5,314 nt of DNA from UBA5359 sp028699365 [NCBI: bacterium] (GTDB lineage Bacteria > UBP13 > UBA5359). Numbering within the stretch: position 1 is the first letter of the stretch; the number at the start of each line of letters is the position of its first letter. Of this stretch, positions 1 to 5,314 are shown one piece after another. The DNA lies in contig JAQVUQ010000212.1 in NCBI GenBank assembly GCA_028699365.1, positions 1-5,314 of the forward strand, read 5' to 3'. The notes under the pieces were generated by a model. It was given only the letters and a program-made list of their open reading frames with translations. It did not search any database and was not told the origin of the DNA. A program made the position numbers and the translations under genes.

Positions 1-81
1 ATCCGCCGCGAGATAGGCCCCGGCGATACCGTAGAGGTTGAGACGGACACCGAAGGCAAGCTGGCACTGGCCAGGGCGTAG
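1..81 (+). CDS. C-terminal end of an unidentified protein (5' truncated)
   Basis: An open frame runs from base 1 to a TAG stop at 79-81, giving 26 residues that begin IRREIGPGDTVEVETD and end LALARA. The start lies outside the window. The frame is judged real because it is open from the edge, has codon use like the neighbours, and stops four bases before a strong hairpin that suits a gene end. The charged, beta-rich tail with a GDTVEVE-type strand resembles the ends of several small beta-barrel or AbrB-like domains. Twenty-six residues are too few to name a family, so no function is assigned. Confidence 0.6.
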   Translation: MRREIGPGDTVEVETDTEGKLALARA

Positions 82-85
82 TGGA

Positions 86-120
86 GCCTCCCTCCGGGTG
101 CACGGCACCCGGAGGGAGGC
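86..120 (+). terminator. GC-rich 15-bp perfect hairpin after the first gene
   Basis: Bases 86-100 pair perfectly with 106-120, leaving a 5-nt loop (CACGG) that could close by one further C-G pair. The hairpin begins four bases after the TAG of the upstream gene, the usual place for a transcription terminator or 3'-end stabiliser. It has no T tract downstream, so it is not a textbook Rho-independent terminator. It may stabilise the transcript end, while the T-tract hairpin at 154-180 does the terminating. Confidence 0.6.
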
Positions 121-121
121 A

Positions 122-135
122 GTCTGAAGACTGAA
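122..135 (+). repeat. Two-unit trace of the 7-bp repeat (GTCTGAA GACTGAA)
   Basis: Two adjacent heptamers, GTCTGAA and GACTGAA, match the unit that recurs four times at 307-334 (opposite strand) and at 2964-2991 (same strand). The stretch could be a decayed or minimal copy of the same intergenic element. At 14 bp, chance cannot be excluded. Confidence 0.4.
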
Positions 136-153
136 ACCAACAACTAACAACCC

Positions 154-180
154 AAAAAACTGCGTGCTGCACAGTTTTTT
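154..180 (+). terminator. Intrinsic terminator, likely bidirectional
   Basis: Six A residues plus CTG (154-162) pair perfectly over 9 bp with CAG plus six T residues (172-180), with a 9-nt loop. This gives a hairpin ending in a T run on the plus strand and, by symmetry, also on the minus strand. It lies 73 bp after the upstream stop codon and before the korA promoter candidate, so it should insulate korAB from upstream transcription. The stem has few G-C pairs, which lowers its expected strength. Confidence 0.6.
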
Positions 181-225
181 GTATATCCAAAGCAGGCGAT
201 TGCATGTTGGGCGTAGAAGTAACAG

Positions 226-253
226 TTTAGAACGAATTTTCGTGTGGTATAAC
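226..253 (+). promoter_or_regulatory. Candidate sigma-70-type promoter for korAB
   Basis: TATAAC at 248-253 matches the -10 consensus at 5 of 6 positions and is preceded by TGG, an extended -10 motif. TTTAGA at 226-231 matches the -35 consensus at 4 of 6 with a 16-bp spacer. Transcription would start near 259-261, giving a leader of about 105 nt before the korA ATG. The predicted start coincides with the edge of the repeat element at 261. The spacer holds a 12-bp inverted repeat, ACGAA-TT-TTCGT (232-243), a possible operator. Confidence 0.5.
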
Positions 254-260
254 TATGTGA

Positions 261-335
261 CAGGCTGTAGCAAATCGGGCTGTAGTAGAATTCTTGAGCG
301 TTCTCCTTCAGCCTTCAGTCTTCAGCCTTTAGCCT
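261..335 (-). repeat. Heptamer-repeat intergenic element, copy 1 (korA leader)
   Basis: Four tandem 7-bp units, TTCAGCC TTCAGTC TTCAGCC TTTAGCC, occupy 307-334. Read on the minus strand, bases 335 to 293 match 2963-3005 at 40 of 43 positions. A second match, GCTACAGCCTG, lies at 271-261 against 3043-3053. The two copies are therefore one element of roughly 75-90 bp in opposite orientations. Copy 1 fills most of the stretch between the predicted transcription start and the korA ribosome binding site. It encodes no protein. It may be a non-autonomous repeat or a structured leader. Confidence 0.75.
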
Positions 336-365
336 GAATGACGAACAAAGTGAGGAATTAAAAGC

Positions 366-2078
366 ATGAACTCCAGCGATCTGTCCGTAGTCATCTGCGG
401 TGAGGCCGGTCAGGGCATCCAGACCGTGGAGCACTTTCTGACACGCGTCTTGAAACATGCAGGCTACAACGTATTCGCCACCAAGGAGTATATGTCCCGC
501 ATACGGGGAGGCAGCAACTCCACCGAGATACGAATTTCATCACGCAGAGTTTACGCCTTTCTGGACAGGATAGACATATTCATACCTCTGGATAAGGATG
601 CCGTCAGTCATCTGCGGCACAGACTCTCTTCTGAGACCCTGATACTTATGGATGCGGAGAAGATAGGGACACAGGTGGATGTAGAGGGGTACAGGGTGGT
701 GAACGTGCCGTTCTCCCGGCTGGCGGCCGAGGCCGGTGGGCCCATCTATGCCAACACCGTGGCCGTGGGCGTGCTCGCAGGCATGCTGGGAATAGAGGCC
801 GGTATACCGGAGTGGTATATAAAGGACCGCTTCTCCTCCAAGGGAGAGGATGTCGTCGGCAAAAACATGCAGGCCCTTGGAAAAGGTATGGAGACAGGCT
901 CCGGGTTGGCTGCTTCATCCGGTCTGAACCTGGATATCACAAAAGACTCGCAAATAAGCGACGAGATAATTCTGGCCGGCATCGAGGCCGTTTCCATGGG
1001 AGCGCTGGCCGGTGGTTGCGACTTCATCGCCTCCTATCCCATGTCTCCGTCCACAGGAGTGCTCACTTTTCTGGCGGAACACGCGGCGGATTTCGGCGTG
1101 GTGGTGGAGCAGGCAGAGGACGAGATAAGCGCCGTCAATATGGCCCTGGGCGCCTGGTATGCCGGCGCCAGAGCCATGGTTACCACCGCCGGCGGCGGCT
1201 TTGCCCTGATGGAAGAGGGCGTCAGTCTGGCAGGGATGATAGAGAGCCCGCTGGTCATCCATCTGGGCCAGCGACCCGGACCGGCTACGGGTCTGCCGAC
1301 CAGATCGGAACAGGGAGATCTGGAGCTGGCACTTTACTCCGGACACGGCGAATTTCCCAGGATAATACTGGCCCCCGGCACCATCGAGGATGCCTTCTAT
1401 CTGACCCGCAGGGCCTTCTATCTGGCCGACAAGCACCAGGTGCCGGTGTTCATAATGACCGATCAGAGCCTGGCGGATGCCTTCTACAATATGGCCCCCT
1501 TTGATCTGTCAGGGTTTGAAGTGGAGAGGCATATCGTCGAGACGGATAAGGACTACAGGCGCTATGTCATTACGCCCGACGGCTTGTCCCCCAGAGGCAT
1601 ACCCGGCTACGGTGACGGGCTGGTAGTGCTGGACAGCGACGAGCATGATGAAGAGGGGCATATAACCGAGGACCTGGATCTGCGCACGCGCATGGTGGAC
1701 AAACGGCTGGCCGGGATGAAAGGTATAGAAGCCGAGATCATCCCGCCGGAACTTATAGGCCCGGCCGGTTACAGCAACCTGATCGTCTGCTGGGGCTCCA
1801 CCATCAACGCCGTCAGAGAGGCCATGGAACGGATGGGCCGCGACGATCTGGCCGCGCTCTACTTCAAGCAGGTTCATCCTCTCCATCAGGATACGGCAGG
1901 GTATCTTGCCAAAGCCGGCAAGATAATTAATATCGAGAGCAACGCTACAGCCCAGTTTGCCAGGCTGCTGAAGATACATACCGGCCTGGATATCGAGGAT
2001 AAGATTCTCAAATACAACGGCCTGCCGTTCTCCGTCGAGGAGATTGAGGAGAAATTGTCCGGCATACTATCGATGTGA
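366..2078 (+). CDS. korA: 2-oxoacid:ferredoxin oxidoreductase, gamma-alpha fusion subunit
   Basis: This 570-residue protein is one half of a two-subunit cytoplasmic enzyme that, with the beta subunit downstream, interconverts a 2-oxoacid plus CoA with acyl-CoA plus CO2 and reduced ferredoxin. Residues 1 to about 180 are a gamma domain (GEAGQGI at 12-18, [10 protein letters not shown] at 42-51). From about 198 follows the alpha domain, with YPMSPST (224-230), [15 protein letters not shown] (305-319), the family-typical [11 protein letters not shown] (423-433), and a final domain starting near 467 (CWGST, 475-479). Length and domain order match the fused KorA class (570 versus about 560-620). 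The ATG at 366 follows GAGGA at 352-356, nine bases upstream. No cysteine-rich ferredoxin domain is present, so electrons should leave through the beta-subunit cluster. The substrate (2-oxoglutarate, pyruvate or a branched 2-oxoacid) cannot be read from sequence, so the symbol is by family only. Confidence 0.93.
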   Translation: MNSSDLSVVICGEAGQGIQTVEHFLTRVLKHAGYNVFATKEYMSRIRGGSNSTEIRISSRRVYAFLDRIDIFIPLDKDAVSHLRHRLSSETLILMDAEKIGTQVDVEGYRVVNVPFSRLAAEAGGPIYANTVAVGVLAGMLGIEAGIPEWYIKDRFSSKGEDVVGKNMQALGKGMETGSGLAASSGLNLDITKDSQISDEIILAGIEAVSMGALAGGCDFIASYPMSPSTGVLTFLAEHAADFGVVVEQAEDEISAVNMALGAWYAGARAMVTTAGGGFALMEEGVSLAGMIESPLVIHLGQRPGPATGLPTRSEQGDLELALYSGHGEFPRIILAPGTIEDAFYLTRRAFYLADKHQVPVFIMTDQSLADAFYNMAPFDLSGFEVERHIVETDKDYRRYVITPDGLSPRGIPGYGDGLVVLDSDEHDEEGHITEDLDLRTRMVDKRLAGMKGIEAEIIPPELIGPAGYSNLIVCWGSTINAVREAMERMGRDDLAALYFKQVHPLHQDTAGYLAKAGKIINIESNATAQFARLLKIHTGLDIEDKILKYNGLPFSVEEIEEKLSGILSM

Positions 2079-2094
2079 TTGGAAGGAGAAGCGG

Positions 2095-2958
2095 ATGGAT
2101 GCCCGTCTTTACGATATGGGGAACATAGACATAGCCTGGTGCCCGGGATGCGGCAACTTCAGCATCCTGACCATTCTCAAGGATGCCCTGGCCGAGTTGG
2201 AGATAGATCCGCATGATCTGGTCATAGTCTCCGGCATAGGCCAGGCAGCCAAGACACCACACTATCTTAAATGCAATCTGTTCAACGGTCTGCACGGGCG
2301 GGCACTGCCTCCGGCCACGGCTGTGAAAGCCGCCAATCCGCGATTGACCGTCATCGCCGAGGGCGGAGACGGCGATATGTACGCCGAAGGCGGAAATCAT
2401 TTTATCCACGCCATACGCAGGAACCCGGACATCACCAACGTAGTTCACAACAACATGGTCTACGGACTGACCAAGGGACAGGCGTCGCCCACCAGCCAGA
2501 AGGGCTTTGTCACCCCCGTGCAGATTACGGGCGTCTACGTGGAACCCTTCAATCCGCTGGCCGTGGCTATAGCCCTGGATGCCTCGTTCGTGGCCAGAGC
2601 CTTTGCCGGAGACCAGGAGCAGACCAGGGAGATATTGAAGCAGGCCGTCAGGCACAAAGGCTACGCGCTGGTGGATATCTTCCAACCCTGCGTGACTTTT
2701 AATAAAATCAACACCTACAAGTGGTTCAAGGAGCACACCTACTATCTCGATGAAACCCACGATCCGCGGGATAGGGTGGCCGCCTTCGCGCGGGCTACGG
2801 AGAGTGAACGCCTGCCGCTGGGTGTTTTCTACATTAGCCCCGATAGAGCCGTGTTTGAGGATAACCTGCTGGCTTACAGGGATAACAAGGAACCGCTTTA
2901 TCTGAGATCGACCGACAGACAGGAAAAACTGAGCAACCTGTTGAATTCCAGCAAGTAA
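2095..2958 (+). CDS. korB: 2-oxoacid:ferredoxin oxidoreductase, beta subunit (TPP, 4Fe-4S)
   Basis: This 287-residue subunit carries thiamine diphosphate and the iron-sulfur cluster and completes the enzyme with KorA. Visible motifs are WCPGCG (15-20, cluster ligands C16 and C19), the TPP/Mg motif [14 protein letters not shown] (90-103) with N119-N120, [12 protein letters not shown] (123-134), and QPCVTFN with C199 as a probable ligand. The usual GIGC ligand position is instead GIGQ (Q50), with a cysteine ten residues later in LKCN (C60). The start is the ATG at 2095, 16 bases after the korA stop and 6 bases after AGGAG (2084-2088). A TTG at 2044 would add 17 unconserved-looking residues overlapping korA, so I reject it. 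Tight spacing makes korAB one operon. Length is normal for KorB (about 280-300). Confidence 0.93.
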   Translation: MDARLYDMGNIDIAWCPGCGNFSILTILKDALAELEIDPHDLVIVSGIGQAAKTPHYLKCNLFNGLHGRALPPATAVKAANPRLTVIAEGGDGDMYAEGGNHFIHAIRRNPDITNVVHNNMVYGLTKGQASPTSQKGFVTPVQITGVYVEPFNPLAVAIALDASFVARAFAGDQEQTREILKQAVRHKGYALVDIFQPCVTFNKINTYKWFKEHTYYLDETHDPRDRVAAFARATESERLPLGVFYISPDRAVFEDNLLAYRDNKEPLYLRSTDRQEKLSNLLNSSK

Positions 2959-2962
2959 GCAT

Positions 2963-3053
2963 AGGCTGAAGGCTGAAGACTGAGGGCTGAAGTAGAACGC
3001 TCAAGCGGGCTACCTGAGCGTGAACTACTAACAGGCTAAAAAGCTACAGCCTG
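2963..3053 (+). repeat. Heptamer-repeat intergenic element, copy 2 (korB to rubredoxin)
   Basis: Units GGCTGAA GGCTGAA GACTGAG GGCTGAA run from 2964 to 2991 in the same order as the reverse complement of copy 1. The match continues through AGAACGCTCAAG (2994-3005), and a second match, GCTACAGCCTG, lies at 3043-3053. Copy 2 has about 17 extra bases in the middle, where ACGCTCA (2997-3003) and TGAGCGT (3015-3021) form a 7-bp stem. The element starts five bases after the korB stop and ends shortly before the rubredoxin ribosome binding site. It fills the gap and carries no T-tract terminator, so read-through into rubredoxin is possible. Confidence 0.75.
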
Positions 3054-3077
3054 AAGAGCCAGAATGAGGAGGATAAC

Positions 3078-3239
3078 ATGAAAAGATACGTATGTAACGT
3101 CTGCGGCTATATTTACGATCCCGATCTGGGAGATCCCGAGCACGGCATAGAGCCGGGGCGTGCCTTTGAGGATATTCCCGATGACTGGGTCTGCCCCGTC
3201 TGCGGTGTGGGCAAATACGAGTTCTCGCCGCTGGATTAA
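3078..3239 (+). CDS. rub: Rubredoxin
   Basis: A complete 53-residue rubredoxin, a small cytoplasmic one-electron carrier with a single iron held by four cysteines. The two knuckles are CNVCGY (C6, C9) and CPVCG (C39, C42). Between them are the family hallmarks [17 protein letters not shown] (11-27) and [11 protein letters not shown] (30-40). Length is typical (52-54). The ATG at 3078 has an excellent Shine-Dalgarno, GAGGAGG at 3066-3072, five bases upstream. It lies 119 bp after korB on the same strand with no clear terminator between, so it may be co-transcribed and could exchange electrons with KorAB. In other anaerobes rubredoxin serves oxygen-detoxifying enzymes such as rubrerythrin and flavodiiron proteins, an alternative role here. 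The gene is short and easily missed by length cut-offs. Confidence 0.95.
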   Translation: MKRYVCNVCGYIYDPDLGDPEHGIEPGRAFEDIPDDWVCPVCGVGKYEFSPLD

Positions 3240-3248
3240 TATGGCTCT

Positions 3249-4148
3249 CTAAAGCATGCTCCTGAGGCGCTTTATTCTCTCCGCTACCGGCGGATGGGTG
3301 GAGAATAGGCTGTTCAGCGCTCCGTGGTGCTCTTTAAGCGGGTTATCTATATAGAGATGGGCCGTAGCCTTGTTGGCCGCTTCCAGAGGCTCTTTGTCCG
3401 CTGATATCTTCTCCAGGGCGCTGGCCAGACCCTCCGGGTAACGCGTCAGCAAAGCGCCGCTGGCATCCGCCAGATACTCGCGCCGGCGGGATATGGCCAA
3501 CTGGATGAGTACGGCCGCTATGGGAGCCATTATGGCCAGCACCAGGGCGATGACCAGCAGGATAACTTCGCCCTGGCCACCGCCCCCTGAGCGTCGCCTG
3601 CGGCCGCCACCGCCCCAGAAGCTCCAGCGCAGGAACCAGTCGGAGAGCAGGGCCACCACCCCTACCAGAACGACTACCACCGTCATCAGGCGGATATCGT
3701 AGTTGCGCACGTGTGATAACTCATGCGCAACTACGCCCTCCAGTTCCGTTCGGGTAAGCTTCTCCCTCAGCCCCCTGGTGACTACAATGACCGCGTGCTC
3801 CGGGTCGCGACCGGTGGCGAAGGCGTTGGGTGCCGTATCCTCTATCATGTAGAGCCTGGGCATGGGAGTTCCCGCCGTAATGGACAGGTTCTCCAGGATA
3901 TGGTATAGATCGGGATCCTGCTGCTCGCTGACGGGATGCGCTCCCGAGACAGCCAGGACGATCTCCGCGCTGCGATAGTAGCTTACCAGCGCCTGCACTG
4001 TGGCGAAGATCACGGCTGCCACCAGGATCAGCGGTTCATTGTAGACGCGTCCGAATACCCACCCCAGGGCGATGATAAAGACAAAGAAACCGAAAATCAT
4101 CACCCAGGTGCGTCTTTTATTGGAATCGATCTCACTGTAGATCGTCAA
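3249..4148 (-). CDS. htpX: HtpX-type M48 membrane zinc metalloprotease
   Basis: A 299-residue integral membrane protease of the M48 (HtpX) family, involved in turnover of damaged membrane proteins. The zinc site is HELSH (142-146, catalytic E143), with the third ligand E224 in [23 protein letters not shown] (108-121) and [11 protein letters not shown] (282-292) are family signatures. Hydrophobic segments fall near 15-33, 38-56, 155-175 and 195-218. A glycine/arginine linker ([13 protein letters not shown], 179-191) lies in the loop before the fourth. Length is near the family norm of about 290. The start is a TTG (minus strand, 4148-4146) overlapping the lemA TGA by 4 bases, with AGAGG at 4163-4159 ten bases upstream. 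The next in-frame Met (M17) would cut into the first helix. The overlap indicates an operon with lemA and probable translational coupling. Confidence 0.92.
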   Translation of the reverse strand: MTIYSEIDSNKRRTWVMIFGFFVFIIALGWVFGRVYNEPLILVAAVIFATVQALVSYYRSAEIVLAVSGAHPVSEQQDPDLYHILENLSITAGTPMPRLYMIEDTAPNAFATGRDPEHAVIVVTRGLREKLTRTELEGVVAHELSHVRNYDIRLMTVVVVLVGVVALLSDWFLRWSFWGGGGRRRRSGGGGQGEVILLVIALVLAIMAPIAAVLIQLAISRRREYLADASGALLTRYPEGLASALEKISADKEPLEAANKATAHLYIDNPLKEHHGALNSLFSTHPPVAERIKRLRSML

Positions 4149-4702
4149 TCGAACTTAACCTCTACGTTTTCCCGGTCGGCCTCGTTCTCGATTTCGAAGA
4201 AATCACGCCGCATGAACCCGAAAGCATTGGCGACGATATTGCTGGGGAAGGTCTGCGTCCTGATATTGTAATCACGCGTGACGCCATTGTAAAAGCGCCG
4301 GGAGGCCATGATCTTGTTCTCCGTATCGGATAGATCTTCCTGAAGGCGCATGAAGTTCTCCGATGCCCTCAGTTCCGGATAAGCCTCGGCTACGGCAAAG
4401 AGGCTTCTCAACGCCCCGGTCAGCATGTTCTCCGCCTGCGCCTTCTCGCCGACGCTGCCGGCGGAAACCGCCGCCGCCCGGGCCTGAGTAACGTTCTCAA
4501 AAACACGGGCCTCGTGCTTGGCATATCCCTTGACCGTTTCCACCAGATTCGGGATGAGATCGTGACGACGCTTGAGCTGGACATCGATATCGCTCCAGGC
4601 CTCTTCCACCCTGTTTCTCATTATCACCAATCCGTTGTAGATCCCCACAACAAACAGTGCCAGGAGTACGGCCAGAGCCACTGTTATCAACAGAGGTACC
4701 AT
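4145..4702 (-). CDS. lemA: LemA family membrane-anchored protein
   Basis: A 185-residue LemA protein with one N-terminal hydrophobic helix (residues 3-22) followed by a largely helical soluble domain. Family signatures are [20 protein letters not shown] (45-64), [18 protein letters not shown] (107-124), [13 protein letters not shown] (127-139) and [12 protein letters not shown] (152-163). Length matches the family (about 180-200). The biochemical role of LemA is poorly defined. It very often sits beside M48 proteases or TPM-domain proteins, and that pairing with htpX is seen here. The ATG (4702-4700) is preceded by a purine-rich AAAGGGGG at 4718-4711, eight bases upstream. It is the first gene of a two-gene minus-strand operon. 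I could not identify a convincing promoter upstream. Confidence 0.95.
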   Translation of the reverse strand: MVPLLITVALAVLLALFVVGIYNGLVIMRNRVEEAWSDIDVQLKRRHDLIPNLVETVKGYAKHEARVFENVTQARAAAVSAGSVGEKAQAENMLTGALRSLFAVAEAYPELRASENFMRLQEDLSDTENKIMASRRFYNGVTRDYNIRTQTFPSNIVANAFGFMRRDFFEIENEADRENVEVKFD

Positions 4703-4718
4703 TTAATTATCCCCCTTT

Positions 4719-4767
4719 CCTAATCATGTTTTTAATTCGCCGAACAGGCTGCCTAATCCTTTTATTC
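4719..4767. repeat. Imperfect direct repeat in the divergent lemA intergenic region
   Basis: CCTAATCATGTTTTTAATTC (4719-4738) and CCTAATCCTTTTATTC (4752-4767) share an identical CCTAATC head and a T-rich tail ending in ATTC, and begin 33 bp apart, about three helical turns. The proximal copy lies just upstream of the lemA ribosome binding site. Spacing near an integral number of turns would suit a regulator binding both copies on one DNA face. This is inference from pattern alone, and AT-rich sequence makes such matches easier by chance. The rest of the 148-bp gap (4703-4850) shows no gene. Confidence 0.35.
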
Positions 4768-4850
4768 CCACATCTGATGCGGTAGCTGCAACCGGATCGG
4801 GCAGGAATTTTTCAACGGATGTAGAATAAGACCAAAATGGGGGTGATAAC

Positions 4851-5111
4851 GTGAGACTTCTAAGATTAAGCGGTTTTGTACTTCTTACATTTGGCCTGTT
4901 TATGCTGGTTTTATATGCCTATCTTTGTTGCCAGAGCACCAGCTTGGCTGCTATCCACCAAATAGTCATGGCTGCCAAACTGCTCAATGCCAGTATCGGC
5001 CTGTTGAAGCTGAGTATCGGCTTCGTTCTTATCGGTGGAGCTCTGACTTACATGGCTGCCCGAAAAGAGAAAGGATGCACTTGCATGAAAGAGGCCAAGG
5101 CGGAAGAATAA
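4851..5111 (+). CDS. Small two-helix membrane protein of unknown function
   Basis: An 86-residue protein that I do not recognise. Residues 8-26 and about 54-69 are hydrophobic enough to span the membrane. The first is preceded by MRLLRLSG and the second followed by ARKEKGCTCMKEAKAEE, so both ends should face the cytoplasm with a loop of about 27 residues outside. Cysteines occur in two close pairs: C26-C27 at the end of helix 1 and C76/C78 in the tail. The start is GTG at 4851, seven bases after GGGGG (4839-4843) in a GGGGGTGAT context close to the anti-Shine-Dalgarno complement. It is divergent from lemA and followed by a terminator-like hairpin, consistent with a one-gene unit. An overlapping minus-strand frame (4911-5222) crosses that hairpin and promoter and is less credible. 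Confidence 0.65.
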   Translation: MRLLRLSGFVLLTFGLFMLVLYAYLCCQSTSLAAIHQIVMAAKLLNASIGLLKLSIGFVLIGGALTYMAARKEKGCTCMKEAKAEE

Positions 5112-5147
5112 TCCGTAGATTTGAGTGACTTTGAGATCAAGCGTAGT

Positions 5148-5171
5148 TGCGGCTCCCCTGAGGGAGCCGCA
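5148..5171 (+). terminator. Terminator-like 10-bp hairpin
   Basis: TGCGGCTCCC (5148-5157) pairs perfectly with GGGAGCCGCA (5162-5171) around a CTGA tetraloop, 37 bp after the small membrane protein stop. The following bases (GTTCGTTG) are only moderately T-rich, so it is a plausible but not ideal intrinsic terminator. It separates the membrane protein gene from the tRNA promoter. Confidence 0.6.
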
Positions 5172-5176
5172 GTTCG

Positions 5177-5205
5177 TTGACCGTATCAACATATTAAGGT
5201 AAAAT
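5177..5205 (+). promoter_or_regulatory. Sigma-70-type promoter for tRNA-Arg
   Basis: TTGACC (5177-5182) and TAAAAT (5200-5205) each match consensus at 5 of 6 positions and are separated by the optimal 17 bp. The predicted start is near 5212, about 20 nt upstream of the mature tRNA 5' end, giving a short leader for RNase P to remove. This is the best promoter match in the window. Confidence 0.8.
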
Positions 5206-5232
5206 AACACAGGCATAGCCACTCCGCAACGC

Positions 5233-5307
5233 GTCCCCGTAGCTCAGTGGATAGAGCGCTGGCCTCCGGAGCCAGAAGCGGGTGTTCGAGTCACCCCGGG
5301 GACGCCA
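5233..5307 (+). tRNA. tRNA-Arg, anticodon CCG (reads CGG)
   Basis: A full cloverleaf can be drawn. The acceptor stem is 5233-5239 with 5297-5303 (7 bp), with T8 and A9 present. The D stem is 5242-5245 with 5254-5257. The anticodon stem is 5259-5263 with 5271-5275 around the loop CTCCGGA, placing anticodon CCG at 5266-5268. The variable loop is AAGC, and the T stem is 5280-5284 with 5292-5296 around TTCGAGT. The discriminator is G (5304) and CCA is encoded at 5305-5307. An A in the D loop at the position expected for A20 agrees with arginine identity. A T run begins at 5311 as the window ends. Confidence 0.95.
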
Positions 5308-5314
5308 ATCTTTT

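Noticed and set aside
122-334. Heptamer repeats as a CRISPR array
   Set aside because: The units are contiguous 7-mers without unique spacers, and no cas genes are present.
812-1504. Long plus-strand frame inside korA and several minus-strand frames (646-1436, 1509-1979)
   Set aside because: They overlap the well-supported korA gene. Their translations are low-complexity or arginine-, glycine- and proline-rich, with no recognisable domain.
2044-2094. Upstream TTG start that would extend KorB by 17 residues
   Set aside because: It lies inside korA with no suitable ribosome binding site. The ATG at 2095 has AGGAG at the right distance and gives a typical KorB N-terminus.
2008-2760. 250-codon minus-strand frame opposite korB
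   Set aside because: It is the antisense of a gene with clear family motifs, and its translation shows no known domain.
3493-4271. Plus-strand frames opposite htpX and lemA
   Set aside because: They are shadows of genes with unmistakable HtpX and LemA motifs.
4822-4827. TAGAAT as a -10 box for the gene at 4851
   Set aside because: No -35-like hexamer lies 16-18 bp upstream, and it would leave a very short leader, so it is too weak to annotate.
4911-5222. 103-codon minus-strand frame over the small membrane protein gene
   Set aside because: It would run through the terminator hairpin and the tRNA promoter, and its product has no recognisable features. The plus-strand frame has a better ribosome binding site and a sensible membrane topology.
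5231-5308. The tRNA as a phage or island attachment site
   Set aside because: No integrase gene or repeated tRNA 3' end is visible, and the window ends seven bases after the tRNA.

Overview
The window (GC in the mid-50s by eye) looks like bacterial chromosome from an anaerobe. It holds a two-subunit 2-oxoacid:ferredoxin oxidoreductase and a rubredoxin. It also has Shine-Dalgarno-led genes, a good sigma-70-type promoter, an intrinsic terminator and a tRNA with encoded CCA. Codon use rich in ATA and AGG, together with the style of the oxidoreductase and LemA proteins, would fit Chloroflexota (Dehalococcoidia-like) or an anaerobic Firmicute. That placement is inference, because nothing in the window is a lineage marker.

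Layout. Bases 1-81 are the last 26 codons of an unidentified gene, followed by a strong GC hairpin (86-120) and an A/T-flanked intrinsic terminator (154-180). A promoter-like pair (226-253) precedes a leader of about 105 nt carrying four 7-bp repeats (307-334). Then come korA (366-2078, gamma-alpha fusion) and korB (2095-2958, TPP/4Fe-4S beta subunit). A second, inverted copy of the leader element (2963-3053) follows, and then a 53-residue rubredoxin gene (3078-3239). Converging on rubredoxin, with only 9 bp between, is a minus-strand pair, lemA (4145-4702) then htpX (4145-4148 overlap, 3249-4148). A 148-bp divergent intergenic region separates lemA from a small two-helix membrane protein gene (4851-5111, +). 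That gene is followed by a terminator-like hairpin, a strong promoter (5177-5205) and tRNA-Arg(CCG) (5233-5307).

How the genes fit together. KorA and KorB form one enzyme that oxidatively decarboxylates a 2-oxoacid to acyl-CoA, or runs in reverse, using a low-potential carrier. Rubredoxin is a small iron electron carrier on the same strand and may share the transcript. LemA and the HtpX-type M48 protease are a common membrane pair linked to envelope quality control, and here they appear translationally coupled.

The most unusual structure is the inverted pair of heptamer-repeat elements bracketing korAB. Bases 293-335 and 2963-3005 match at 40 of 43 positions in inverted orientation. As RNA the two ends of a korAB message could pair almost perfectly, since two of the three differences become G-U wobbles. 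I see no mobile-element genes, CRISPR array or defence system.
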